Source of the DNA: Neolewinella litorea | Lineage (GTDB): Bacteria; Bacteroidota; Bacteroidia; Chitinophagales; Saprospiraceae | Length of the DNA: 64,000 nucleotides | Assembly (NCBI RefSeq): GCF_004803465.1 | Contig: NZ_SRSF01000002.1 | Location: forward strand, 124,001-188,000 | Direction: 5' to 3' | Shown: one piece after another, positions 52,309 to 60,856 of the stretch | Position numbering within the stretch: position 1 is the first letter of the stretch | Layout: the number at the start of each line of letters is the position of its first letter | Program-made: the position numbers and the translations under genes | The notes under the pieces: generated by a model | Database searches by the model: none | The model's input: only the letters and a program-made list of their open reading frames with translations | Told to the model about the DNA's origin: nothing

Positions 52309-53376
52309 TTAGGGCTTTGGGGCGAGGAGTTCCGCGGCCGCATCCCGCAGGCTCCTACCGGCGAATAGACTATCCCACTCCCCCACGGGCTGCTGGCGGG
52401 CGCGCTCCAGTGCCTCGCGCCATTGCGTGGGCGAAAGCTTAGGGTCGACGATGCGGGTCAGCCCCAGCCTCTCCAGGGCGCGCATCTTGCACGCCTGCTC
52501 GTCGAAGGGCCGGGGTTCGGGCAGGCTCAGATAGGGTGTCCGGGCGGCGCCGATCTCGAACATGGTATTGGTCCCGCCGCTGCCCACCACCACGTCGGCG
52601 GCCCGCAGGTAGGGAAAGGTGTCATCTTGGCGGCCGACGGCGCGCAGGTTGCCGGGCTCACTTCCGGAGGCCATAACCTGCCCCACCAGCAAGAAGGTCC
52701 ACTCCGGAACGGCCTCGGCTATCCGGGCCCACTGGCCTTGCTCCCGCGCTCCGCCGCCCTCTCCGTTGATTACGGTGACGACCCGTTCGTCCACTGACAG
52801 GCCCAACTTCATGCGACATTCCACGCGGCCCTCCGTACGGTCGTCGTAGCGGCTGAAGGCACCCAGGTAGAGGGTCTTTTCCCTTATCCACTGCGGCGTA
52901 TGCGCATCTTCAAGCGCGGCAGGAAAGGGGGCAATGAGGCGTTCGGCCAATCCGAAAGCGGCCAAATGGGCGGGATCGTCGCGCCGTCCGTGCAACCGAA
53001 CCAGCGTCGTTCGGACGCCGCAAAGCCGCACGAACAGCGCCACTTCCACCGACAGGTCGACTACGAAGAGGGAGGGGCGGTGGCGGGCGATCCAGTCGGC
53101 GAGCAGAGCCATGCGCTGTTGCACCCCGGGCTGATCGACCGGAGCGTAGTGCAGCACCTGTCCCTGCAGCAGGTCCAGCGCGGGGTCACGGCCCCTCGTT
53201 ACGTCGGGTGGCAAGGCGTGTACCTGACCCCGCTCCCACCCCGCAAAGCGCTCGGTGGCGGAGGTGAATACGTGGACGGGTACATTTCGGGGCAGGGCAT
53301 TGGCCAAGAGGCGGGTGCGGGTAGCGTGGCCGGCTCCGTGGTGGTGTGCGTAAAAACCTACGGGGCTAGGCAACAC
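52309..53376 (-). CDS. GT28/MurG-like glycosyltransferase
   Basis: The 355-residue GT-B enzyme starts VGFYAHHHGAGHATRTRLLA, the glycine/histidine-rich acceptor loop of MurG/GT28 enzymes, and carries the donor-site stretch YLRAADVVVGSGGTNTMFEI near 265-285 with YLSLPEPRPFDEQ after it. It transfers a sugar from a nucleotide diphosphate; donor and acceptor are not identifiable. It overlaps the upstream GT4 gene by 11 nt and is therefore its operon partner. Confidence 0.82.
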   Translation of the reverse strand: MLPSPVGFYAHHHGAGHATRTRLLANALPRNVPVHVFTSATERFAGWERGQVHALPPDVTRGRDPALDLLQGQVLHYAPVDQPGVQQRMALLADWIARHRPSLFVVDLSVEVALFVRLCGVRTTLVRLHGRRDDPAHLAAFGLAERLIAPFPAALEDAHTPQWIREKTLYLGAFSRYDDRTEGRVECRMKLGLSVDERVVTVINGEGGGAREQGQWARIAEAVPEWTFLLVGQVMASGSEPGNLRAVGRQDDTFPYLRAADVVVGSGGTNTMFEIGAARTPYLSLPEPRPFDEQACKMRALERLGLTRIVDPKLSPTQWREALERARQQPVGEWDSLFAGRSLRDAAAELLAPKP

Positions 53377-54496
53377 TGCTTGCGGCGGTTGGCAGGGACG
53401 GTACCGACCACGCCGCGGCCCGGGGGGCGGAGGCCGGGGCGAGTCGGCGGTAAATGGTTTCGTAGCCGTCGATCATGCGGCTGACGGAGAAGTCGCGCTC
53501 CGCCCGGCGGCGACAGTCCTTACGATCCAGGCGGGCGGCTGTGGGCAGGGCGGCGGCCAGGGCTTCCACGTCGTATTTGGGTACGATTACGCCGCAGCTG
53601 TTGTCCAGGATCTCACGGGTGGCACCACTGTCGAAGGCCACTACCGGCGTGCCGCAGGCCAACAGTTCCGGGAGCACCAGACCGAATGGCTCCTCCCAGG
53701 TGGAGGTGAACATTCCTACCGCCGCCCGTCCGGCCTCGCGGCAGATGCCGGCGTGGTCGAGGTGGCCGATGTACTCCACCGTATCGTCGAGTTCCGGTGC
53801 CACCGCGCGATCGAAGTACTCCTGATCATAGATCGAGCCAGCTAGCCGCAGCCGGAAACCGGCCCGACGGGCGGCCTTGATGGCGTACTCGGGTCCCTTT
53901 TCCGGACAGATACGCCCGAACCAGAAAGCGGTACGGGGCTTTCCCTCGGGTGAGAAGTCCCAGCGATCGACGGCAATACCATTGAGCACCACCGAGCAGT
54001 GTGTAATGTCTGACGCCCACTGCCGGGCCGTGCTTTGGCTGACGGCCACGAAATGATTGCCGAGGTAGGGGCGGGCCAGGATCACGCCGCTGCGCAGCGA
54101 GGCAAAAGGCGGACAGTGCAGGCTGGTGACCATCGGACAATCGAGCGTATGCGCCAGCGCCAAGGGCAAAAAGTGCAGGCTGTTGTTGTGTACGAGGTCG
54201 AAGGGCCCTTCCTGAATGGCATTCATTACCGAGGCGTAGGCGTGGAACTTGTTGACGAAATCCATGCCAAATCCCGGTTCCTCCGCAAACAAGTCGATGC
54301 CCTCCGCCGCCTCAACGGCATCGAGCGGCGGCGCGACGACCCGGAACCTCGGGTCGGAGTCGGGCAGGGCGAAAAGCGTGACGTCGTGGCCACGGCGGGA
54401 TAGGTGCTCCACCAGCGCGTGGGTGTGCATTTCGAGTCCACCGTGGAAGGGTTCCCTTATCGGGAACTTCAGGTGGGCAATTACGGCAATCTTCAT
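53366..54496 (-). CDS. GT4 family glycosyltransferase
   Basis: The 376-residue GT-B protein begins MKIAVIAHLKFPIREPFHGG, has EMHTHALVEHLSRRGHDVTL near residues 22-41, and the GT4 donor-site pattern: FWFGRICPEKGPEYAIKAAR near 190, VGMFTSTWEEPFGLVLPELL and ACGTPVVAFDSGATREIL near 260-298 (the E-x7-E region). It probably works with the overlapping GT28-like enzyme in glycolipid or exopolysaccharide assembly. Confidence 0.9.
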   Translation of the reverse strand: MKIAVIAHLKFPIREPFHGGLEMHTHALVEHLSRRGHDVTLFALPDSDPRFRVVAPPLDAVEAAEGIDLFAEEPGFGMDFVNKFHAYASVMNAIQEGPFDLVHNNSLHFLPLALAHTLDCPMVTSLHCPPFASLRSGVILARPYLGNHFVAVSQSTARQWASDITHCSVVLNGIAVDRWDFSPEGKPRTAFWFGRICPEKGPEYAIKAARRAGFRLRLAGSIYDQEYFDRAVAPELDDTVEYIGHLDHAGICREAGRAAVGMFTSTWEEPFGLVLPELLACGTPVVAFDSGATREILDNSCGVIVPKYDVEALAAALPTAARLDRKDCRRRAERDFSVSRMIDGYETIYRRLAPASAPRAAAWSVPSLPTAASSVA

Positions 54497-54733
54497 TGGT
54501 CAGGGGTAAAAAATGGGTGGTTGGGCGGGGACGGGGGAAGCGGTCGGCGGCTAGAAAGCGGCAGGCATATCGGAAATCCCTCAGGGTCAATTTTGTAACT
54601 GGGATTTTTTGGGGAAGGTTTGGGATTTGGGGAAATCGTTTTCCACATCGACCGGAACCGACGGCTCGTCGATTAATCAGCCACAGGTCTAATCCTTCGC
54701 CGCCTTACCGTAGTTTACCCAGAAAATAACGCT

Positions 54734-55477
54734 ATGGTCACCATCTTCCCCCTCTCCCAGGATAACATGCTCGGTTTTACGCTCGACGGCGAGGTCGACG
54801 ACGAAGGCATGCGAAAGTTGTTGATGGCGGTAGAGGCGAAGGTCATCACCCATGGAAAGCTGCGCCTGCTCGGCAACATCAAGAACGTGAGCGGCTTCGC
54901 CAGCTACCAGTCCTTCTGGAACACCATCAAAACCAAGAAGGAACTGCTCGACAAGGTGGAGAAGTACGCCATCCTGACCGACCACGGCTGGCTGTCCACC
55001 CTCAGTGAGGGTATCGACTGGCTGGCGCCGCACATGGAGGTAAAGACCTTCCGCCTCAACGAGGGAGAGGTGGCCCACCAGTGGCTGCGCCTGGATCGTG
55101 AGGAGCCCTCCAAGGTCGAGGCCGTCAAGGAAATCGATCTCGGCGACCCCCGGCTGCTAGGGCTGGCCATCGTCGGCAAACTCACTACGGCCGACTACGA
55201 CCGCATCAATCTGCTGGTCGAGGAAAAGGTCAAACACTACGGCAAGGCCCGGATCCTGCTCGAAGTGATCAGCACCGACGGCATCAACGCCCGTACCCTC
55301 TGGGAAGACCTGAAAACGAGCCTGCGGCTGTACAAGGACCTGGAGCGCGTGGCCATCATCGGCGATCAGACGTGGCTCAAGACCAGCGTCAAACTAAGCG
55401 ACCTGTTGACGCCCGGACTGGACCTCGCCGCCTTTTCCACCGTGGAGCGCAAGCGGGCTATCGCCTGGTTGGACTGA
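54734..55477 (+). CDS. duplicated SpoIIAA-like (STAS-type) protein
   Basis: The 247-residue protein contains two SpoIIAA-like domains. The first, about 1-120, has MLGFTLDGEVDDEGMRKLLM and KYAILTDHGWLSTLSEGIDW. The second, about 125-247, has LLGLAIVGKLTTADYDRINL and RVAIIGDQTWLKTSVKLSDL. The SpoIIAA-like group is related to STAS anti-sigma antagonists but lacks the phosphorylatable Ser; ligands are thought to be hydrophobic. No kinase or sigma factor partner is adjacent. Function unknown. Confidence 0.8.
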   Translation: MVTIFPLSQDNMLGFTLDGEVDDEGMRKLLMAVEAKVITHGKLRLLGNIKNVSGFASYQSFWNTIKTKKELLDKVEKYAILTDHGWLSTLSEGIDWLAPHMEVKTFRLNEGEVAHQWLRLDREEPSKVEAVKEIDLGDPRLLGLAIVGKLTTADYDRINLLVEEKVKHYGKARILLEVISTDGINARTLWEDLKTSLRLYKDLERVAIIGDQTWLKTSVKLSDLLTPGLDLAAFSTVERKRAIAWLD

Positions 55478-55489
55478 GCCCGTTAACCG

Positions 55490-56815
55490 CTAACGGTTTG
55501 GTGTGGGGCTGTCCGCCGGCACCTTACGCGGTCGGATGATCAGGCGCAGACTCTGGTTGTAGTTGATGTAGTTGTAGACCCAGTTCAGGAAGACGAAGAC
55601 CTTGTTGCGCGATCCGAGGATGGCGAAGAGGTGCACCACCAGCCACACCAGCCAGGCCATGACGCCCGCGAAATGGTACTCCGGCTTCGGGATGTCGACC
55701 ACCGCCCGGCCCCGCCCGATAGTGGCCATGCTGCCCTTGTCGTTGTAGTGAAAGGGTTCCCAATCCTCCCCACGCAGGTGGCGGTAGCGGAAGTTCCTGG
55801 CGAGGTGCTCGCCCATCTGAATGGCCACCTGGGCCACCTGCGGGTGCCCCTGGGGGAAGTCCGGCTCCTCCATATAGGCCACGTCGCCGATGGCGTAGAC
55901 GTTCTCAGTGCCCTGCACGCGGTTGAAGCGGTCGACGGCCAGCCTGTTGCCGTAGGTGATGCTCTCCGCCGGTAGGCCCGGAATCGGCTCGCCCCGGATA
56001 CCGGCCGCCCAGATGACCTTTTGGCTCACGATCGTGCGCCCGTCTGACAGGATCACCTGCTTGCCGTCGAAGGATTCCACCCGGCTGTTGAGCAACACCT
56101 TTACGCCAAGGTCCTCGAGGTATTCCAGTGCCCTGGCGCTGCTGTTGGCGCTCATGCCTTTCAGGATCACGTCGCCCGACTGCACGAGGTAGATATCGAA
56201 CTCGCCGGCTACGTCCAGTTCGGGATAGTCCTTGGGCAGCACGTGCCGCTTCATCTCCGCCAGCGATCCGGCCAGTTCCACCCCGGTAGCGCCCCCGCCC
56301 ACGATGACGATATCGACCAGCTCCTGCCGGTCGTCGTAGGAAGGCGTAGTGAGGGCATCCTCATAGTCGTCGAGGATCGAGTTGCGTAGGTAGAGGGCCT
56401 CCGACACCGACTTCATGGGCAGGGTACGCCGGGCCAGTTCCTCGTTCCCGTAGAAGTTGGTGTCGGCTCCCGTAGCGACGATCAGGTGATCGTAGTTGCA
56501 GTGCCCGAGGGGCGTCTGCAGCTGCTTCGCGACCGGATCGACGTGCGTTACCTCCGTCATACGGATCAAGATGTTCTCCTTGCCCTGAAAGAGCTTGCGG
56601 AAGGGAAATACGATGCTGCTGGGCTCCAATCCCGCCATGGCCACCTGGTAGAACAGCGGCTGAAACTGGTGGTAGTTGTTGCGGTCGATCAGCACGACCT
56701 GGTAGTCCGCCTTGACGAGCTTGCGGGCCAGTTGCAGACCGCCGAAGCCGCCACCTACGATGACGATGCGTTCCAGCTCACTCTCCGGAATGTTGATTTT
56801 GGTAGTCGGATCCAT
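55490..56815 (-). CDS. ndh: type II NADH:quinone oxidoreductase (NDH-2-like)
   Basis: The 441-residue flavoprotein has the FAD-binding RIVIVGGGFGGLQLARKLV near 16-34, the second dinucleotide fold VDIVIVGGGATGVELAGSLA near 165-185 for NADH, ENVYAIGDVAYMEEPDFPQG near 295-315, and the quinone-site pattern AQVAIQMGEHLARNF. A hydrophobic C-terminal stretch (MAWLVWLVVHLFAIL) and amphipathic tail anchor it to the inner membrane. It passes electrons from NADH to menaquinone without pumping protons. Confidence 0.93.
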   Translation of the reverse strand: MDPTTKINIPESELERIVIVGGGFGGLQLARKLVKADYQVVLIDRNNYHQFQPLFYQVAMAGLEPSSIVFPFRKLFQGKENILIRMTEVTHVDPVAKQLQTPLGHCNYDHLIVATGADTNFYGNEELARRTLPMKSVSEALYLRNSILDDYEDALTTPSYDDRQELVDIVIVGGGATGVELAGSLAEMKRHVLPKDYPELDVAGEFDIYLVQSGDVILKGMSANSSARALEYLEDLGVKVLLNSRVESFDGKQVILSDGRTIVSQKVIWAAGIRGEPIPGLPAESITYGNRLAVDRFNRVQGTENVYAIGDVAYMEEPDFPQGHPQVAQVAIQMGEHLARNFRYRHLRGEDWEPFHYNDKGSMATIGRGRAVVDIPKPEYHFAGVMAWLVWLVVHLFAILGSRNKVFVFLNWVYNYINYNQSLRLIIRPRKVPADSPTPNR

Positions 56816-56851
56816 ACGTTCGGTGTAAGCTCATACCGGGGGTTTAGGTTC

Positions 56852-56870
56852 GCGGCGGAGCGCGGGTGCC
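56852..56870. repeat. copy of the GCGCGGGTGCC repeat
   Basis: GCGGCGGAGCGCGGGTGCC lies between divergent ndh and the oxidoreductase gene and equals the reverse complement of 45270-45288. Confidence 0.6.
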
Positions 56871-56999
56871 CAGGCCGGCTCCCGGCGGGGCCGCCGTAAC
56901 TGTCGGTTGCAATCGGTGACAAATGACAAACAAGTTCACAATCGCGTGAAAGCGGAACGATTCCCAATATGTATATTGCCCGCTATTAACCTCTCGATC

Positions 57000-58415
57000 A
57001 TGCCCAAAAAGACAATCCCGACCAACCGTCGGCAATTTCTGCGCACGGCCGCTACCGCGGCGGCTGCCTTCACCATCGTTCCCCGCCACGTGCTCGGAGG
57101 CAAAGGCTTCAAAGCCCCTTCCGACACCGTCAACATCGGCGCCATCGGTGCCGGCGGTAAGGCTACCAGCACCCTCAAGGCGCTGGAGAGCCAGAACATT
57201 GTCGCCCTCTGCGACGTCGACGACTCCCGCGCCGCCGAAATGCGGACCCGCTTCCCGAAGGCTTCCTACACCAAAGACTTCCGCGTGATGCTGGACAAGT
57301 ACGGCAAGGACCTTGACGCGGTGGTGGTCACTACCCCCGACCATACGCACGCCATTGCCGGATTGGCCGCAATGAATCTCGACAAGCACCTCTACATCGA
57401 GAAGCCCCTCGCGCGTACCATCGCCGAGGTACGCATGCTTACCGAAATGGCCAAGAGCAAGCCGCAACTCGTTACCCAGATGGGCAACCAGGGTGCCAGC
57501 GGCGAAGGCATCCGTCGCACCCAGGAACTTTACGAGGCCGGCCTGATCGGCGACGTGCATACGGTATACGCCTGGACCAACCGTCCCATCTGGCCCCAGG
57601 GCGGCAAGGTACCCCAGGGTACCGACCCCATCCCCGCCGATTTCGACTGGAACCTCTGGCTCGGCCCGGCGGCCATGCGCCCGCACAACAATGCCTACCA
57701 CCCCTTCGCCTGGCGCGGTTACTGGGACTTCGGCACCGGAGCCCTCGGCGATATGGGCTGCCACATCGTGGATACGCCCTTCTACATCCTGAACCTGGGC
57801 TACCCCGACAGTGCCGAGGCCAGCGTGGTGCAGGTATTCAGCCAGAACTGGAACCCCGACTACACCCCTGAGACCTGCCCGCCGGCCGCGAAGATCCACG
57901 TCAAGTTCCCCGCCCGCGGAGAAAAGCCACCGGTCGAACTCATCTGGACCGACGGTGGCATCTTGCCCGGCCGGCCCGACGAACTCGGCGTCGACGAGCA
58001 AATGGGCGACGGCGGCAGCGGCATCATCATGGTGGGCGACAAGGGCAAACTGATGGCCGACACCTACGGTCAGAACCCGCGCCTGCTGCCTACCAGCCGC
58101 ATGGAAGAAATCAACGTACCGGAAACCCTCCCCCGCGTGGAAACCTCCCACGAGATGGACTGGATCAACGGCATCAAGGAAGGGTACCAGCCCAGCAGCC
58201 ACCTCGGCAAGGCCGGCCCCCTCACGGAAACCATCCTCATGGGCAACCTGGCCGTTCGCGGCTATGAGTACCGGTTCCCGAAAACGGGCGGAACCCCCGA
58301 CGAGTACGAGATCCGCGGCCGCACCCGCCTGCTCTGGGACGGCGAGGAAATGCGCGTGACCAACGTTGATGAAATGAACCAGTTCGTAGGCCCGGGCGAG
58401 ATGCGTAAATTCTGA
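57000..58415 (+). CDS. Tat-exported Gfo/Idh/MocA family oxidoreductase
   Basis: The 471-residue protein has a Tat signal with twin arginines (NRRQFLRTAATAAAAFTIVP), then a Rossmann domain (VNIGAIGAGGKATSTLKALE near 42-60; ALCDVDD) and the Gfo/Idh/MocA C-terminal domain (IEKPLARTIAEVRMLTEMA with the catalytic-region Lys, HPFAWRGYWDFGTGALGDMG, CHIVDTPFYIL). Bacteroidota encode many such proteins for sugar or inositol redox chemistry in the periplasm. The start at ATG 57000 places the twin-Arg motif correctly. TATATTG near 56971 may be its -7 box. Confidence 0.9.
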   Translation: MPKKTIPTNRRQFLRTAATAAAAFTIVPRHVLGGKGFKAPSDTVNIGAIGAGGKATSTLKALESQNIVALCDVDDSRAAEMRTRFPKASYTKDFRVMLDKYGKDLDAVVVTTPDHTHAIAGLAAMNLDKHLYIEKPLARTIAEVRMLTEMAKSKPQLVTQMGNQGASGEGIRRTQELYEAGLIGDVHTVYAWTNRPIWPQGGKVPQGTDPIPADFDWNLWLGPAAMRPHNNAYHPFAWRGYWDFGTGALGDMGCHIVDTPFYILNLGYPDSAEASVVQVFSQNWNPDYTPETCPPAAKIHVKFPARGEKPPVELIWTDGGILPGRPDELGVDEQMGDGGSGIIMVGDKGKLMADTYGQNPRLLPTSRMEEINVPETLPRVETSHEMDWINGIKEGYQPSSHLGKAGPLTETILMGNLAVRGYEYRFPKTGGTPDEYEIRGRTRLLWDGEEMRVTNVDEMNQFVGPGEMRKF

Positions 58416-58434
58416 TGCACCGCCCACGCGTGCG

Positions 58435-59118
58435 TTAGCCCCACTTCCCCCGCTCCGTTTCTTCGGCGTCGATCTCCGCGAGATGGTCAACGAATTCGGC
58501 GCGGGGGATGGGCCGCCCGCCCAGGCTCCGCAGGTGGTCAGTCTCCTGCTGGCAATCGATGAGCCGATAGCCCCGTTCGTGCAGCCGGCGTACCAGACTG
58601 ATGAAGCCGAATTTGCTGGCGTTGGGGCGCTTGAAGTACATGCTTTCCCCGAAAAAGATCTTGCCGAGGGCGAGTCCGTAGAGGCCCCCAATCAGCTCGT
58701 CGCCTTCGTAGACTTCCACGCTGTGGGCGATGCCCATTTCGTGCAGGCTCACGTAGCCGGCGATCAGGTCGTCCGTGATCCAGCTGCCGCGCTGTAGCGG
58801 CCGGTAGACCCTGCGGCATTCCTCCATCACCTCCCGGAAACGCTCATCATAAGTTACGCGGTACTTCTGCTGGTTGAAGTACGGGCGCATGCTCTTGCTC
58901 ACCTTGAGCTCATCGGGAAAAAGTACGAAGCGGGGATCGGGGTGCCACCAAAGGATGGGCTCTCCTTCGGCGAACCAGGGGAAGAAACCGAGGCGGTAGG
59001 CATTGAACAGTCTTTCGGGGCTCAGGTCGCCCCCGAAGCAGGCCGGGCCATCACCATTCGACCGTAGTGGGTCGGGAAAAAGTTCTGGAAAACGGGGGTC
59101 AAGACGGTAAAAGGGCAT
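58435..59118 (-). CDS. aat: leucyl/phenylalanyl-tRNA--protein transferase
   Basis: The 227-residue protein has the Aat pattern throughout: ACFGGDLSPERLFNAYRLGF, FPWFAEGEPILWWHPDPRFV near 47-66, WITDDLIAGYVSLHEMGIAH near 114-133, GLYGLALGKIFFGESMYFKR near 148-166, and LIDCQQETDHLRSLGGRPIP. It adds Leu or Phe to proteins with N-terminal Arg or Lys, creating type 2 N-degrons. It begins 3 nt after clpS, whose product delivers exactly these substrates to ClpAP. Confidence 0.96.
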   Translation of the reverse strand: MPFYRLDPRFPELFPDPLRSNGDGPACFGGDLSPERLFNAYRLGFFPWFAEGEPILWWHPDPRFVLFPDELKVSKSMRPYFNQQKYRVTYDERFREVMEECRRVYRPLQRGSWITDDLIAGYVSLHEMGIAHSVEVYEGDELIGGLYGLALGKIFFGESMYFKRPNASKFGFISLVRRLHERGYRLIDCQQETDHLRSLGGRPIPRAEFVDHLAEIDAEETERGKWG

Positions 59119-59121
59119 TAA

Positions 59122-59418
59122 CTATCCTTTACCCTCGATCACGGCGCTCAGGCCGCGATCACAGAGTGCATCCTTCTTGGGTCGCAATTCATTGAAGGCG
59201 GCGGACTTCACGGTAGCCTTTCCCTTAAGGTGGATCATCAGGGCGAGTTGCTCGGATTGCTCCGAAGAATGCCCCAGAATTTCCACGAAACTCTGCATCA
59301 CCCAATCAAAGGTGTTGTGATCGTCGTTGAACACGATAAGGTCGGCCGGTTCACCGGTACCGATGTCGATGTCTTCTTCTAACAGGACGTCTTCCTGGCC
59401 GGATGCATATATACTCAT
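59122..59418 (-). CDS. clpS: ATP-dependent Clp protease adaptor ClpS
   Basis: The 98-residue protein carries the ClpS core: LIVFNDDHNTFDWVMQSFVE near residues 27-46 (N-degron binding Asn-Asp-Asp) and the SEQSEQLALMIHLKGKATVK helix. ClpS hands substrates with N-terminal Leu, Phe, Trp or Tyr to the ClpA/ClpC unfoldase. It is the first gene of a two-gene unit with aat, a direct functional link. Confidence 0.95.
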   Translation of the reverse strand: MSIYASGQEDVLLEEDIDIGTGEPADLIVFNDDHNTFDWVMQSFVEILGHSSEQSEQLALMIHLKGKATVKSAAFNELRPKKDALCDRGLSAVIEGKG

Positions 59419-59448
59419 AAGTTCAGGCGCTAATTCTCGAAAAAACTC

Positions 59449-59916
59449 TTACAGGGCCGCCAAAGTTGCCCGGACGGCCGAATAATCGGGTTGATTGCCC
59501 GCCGACTCCAGCACTTCGGCATACCGGATGACGCCTTCCCCGTCGATAACGAAGGCCGCACGCTTGCTTACGCCGTGCATGTCCATCGTGAAGGTATCGT
59601 ACAGACAACCGTATTGCCGGCTTACCTCCTTATTGAAGTCGCTCAGCAGCGGGAAGTTCAGCCTCTCACTCGCTTTGAAATGGGCCAGGGTGTACACGCT
59701 GTCGACGCTCACGGCCACCACCGCCGCGTCGAGCCGGTCGTATTCCCCGAGGCTGTCGCGCATGGTGCAAAGCTCCTTCGTGCAGACGCTGCTGAAGGCC
59801 AGGGGAAAAAACAGGAGGACCAGCGGCTGGCCGGAAAAGTCTTCCAACCGGAGCGGTTTGCGGCTGTCGGAATACAACTGGAATGCGGGGGCTTTGTCGC
59901 CAACTTTGAGGGGCAT
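59449..59916 (-). CDS. peroxiredoxin (AhpE/BCP-like)
   Basis: The 155-residue thioredoxin-fold peroxidase has LVLLFFPLAFSSVCTKELCT near residues 32-51, with the peroxidatic Cys at about 45 and a second Cys five residues on. VAVSVDSVYTLAHFKASERL follows. It reduces peroxides and peroxynitrite with thioredoxin-type donors. A perfect TAAATTTG box (59921-59928) lies 4 nt before the ATG, so the mRNA should be leaderless. It lies 30 nt upstream of clpS on the same strand and may be in one transcript with it. Confidence 0.9.
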   Translation of the reverse strand: MPLKVGDKAPAFQLYSDSRKPLRLEDFSGQPLVLLFFPLAFSSVCTKELCTMRDSLGEYDRLDAAVVAVSVDSVYTLAHFKASERLNFPLLSDFNKEVSRQYGCLYDTFTMDMHGVSKRAAFVIDGEGVIRYAEVLESAGNQPDYSAVRATLAAL

Positions 59917-59920
59917 AGGG

Positions 59921-59928
59921 CAAATTTA
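59921..59928 (-). promoter_or_regulatory. -7 box of the peroxiredoxin gene
   Basis: TAAATTTG on the minus strand, a perfect consensus box, separated from the ATG at 59916 by 4 nt. Confidence 0.6.
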
Positions 59929-60052
59929 TGTGCGGTGGTGAAGACAATCCGCTTGCGGGATTGTTTATTGTGGGCACTGTCGGGTTGAACCGCTTCCGCC
60001 AACGATCAGGCCGGTAATCCGACCTTGCCCTTACGTACACCAACCTTGTGTT

Positions 60053-60844
60053 ATGTCCTCCGTAGTTACCGACCACAACGTTACCGAGCATGGCGTGCCC
60101 GATGGCCAACCCCTGATCTTTGCCCACGGCTTCGGCTGCGATCAACAGATGTGGCGCCACGTGGCGCCCCTCTTCACCGACCGGTACCGCGTCATCCTGT
60201 TCGACTACGTGGGTGCCGGCAAAGCGCAGAGGGAGTTCGATCCGGAACGGTACAGCACGCTTGACGGATACGCCGCCGACCTGGCCCGCATCTGCCGGGA
60301 GTTGGAACTCGACAACATCGCGCTCGTAAGCCATTCGGTGAGTTGCATGATCGGCGTGCTGGCGGCCAAGCGGCTTCCGGGTCGTTTCAGCAAGCACGTG
60401 ATGATCGGACCCTCCCCCCATTACCTCAACGACGGCGACTACCGAGGCGGATTCGACCGGGAAGACATCGACGAGTTGCTGGAAAGCCTCGACAGCAATT
60501 ACCGCGGCTGGTCGCGCGCTATGGCCCCGGTGATCGTCGGCCCCGAAAACGGTCCGGAACTGGCCCAGGAACTCGAGGAATCCTTCTGCCGGTTGAACCC
60601 CGACGTGGCCAGTGTATTCGCCAAGGCTACCTTTCTCGGCGACAACCGGGAAGACCTGGCCGATTACCGGGTTCCGACGTTGATTCTGCAGGCCAACAAC
60701 GACCGTATCGCAGGCCCCGCTGTCGGACAGTATACCGCCGAACAAATAGAGGGCAGCCAACTTATCTACCTTGAAGCGGACGGCCACTGCCCGCACCTCA
60801 GTGCTCCCGACGAAATCATCGATTCGATCGAATCGTTTCTATAA
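60053..60844 (+). CDS. RsbQ-like alpha/beta hydrolase
   Basis: The 263-residue hydrolase matches the RsbQ group, relatives of the plant KAI2/D14 receptors: PLIFAHGFGCDQQMWRHVAP near 20-39, VILFDYVGAGKAQREFDPER, the nucleophile Ser in LVSHSVSCMIGVLA (about 95), Asp in ILQANNDRIAGP (about 217) and His in DGHCPHLSAPDE (about 245). The triad spacing fits RsbQ. In Bacillus, RsbQ acts on an unknown hydrophobic molecule that is sensed by the PAS domain of RsbP. Here the gene is 12 nt upstream of a PAS-containing hybrid kinase, which probably is its partner. Confidence 0.9.
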   Translation: MSSVVTDHNVTEHGVPDGQPLIFAHGFGCDQQMWRHVAPLFTDRYRVILFDYVGAGKAQREFDPERYSTLDGYAADLARICRELELDNIALVSHSVSCMIGVLAAKRLPGRFSKHVMIGPSPHYLNDGDYRGGFDREDIDELLESLDSNYRGWSRAMAPVIVGPENGPELAQELEESFCRLNPDVASVFAKATFLGDNREDLADYRVPTLILQANNDRIAGPAVGQYTAEQIEGSQLIYLEADGHCPHLSAPDEIIDSIESFL

Positions 60845-60856
60845 TCAACTGCAGTT

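Noticed and set aside
56844-58691. 615-residue minus-strand frame
   Set aside because: Antisense of the Gfo/Idh/MocA gene, which has unmistakable Tat and Rossmann motifs on the other strand.
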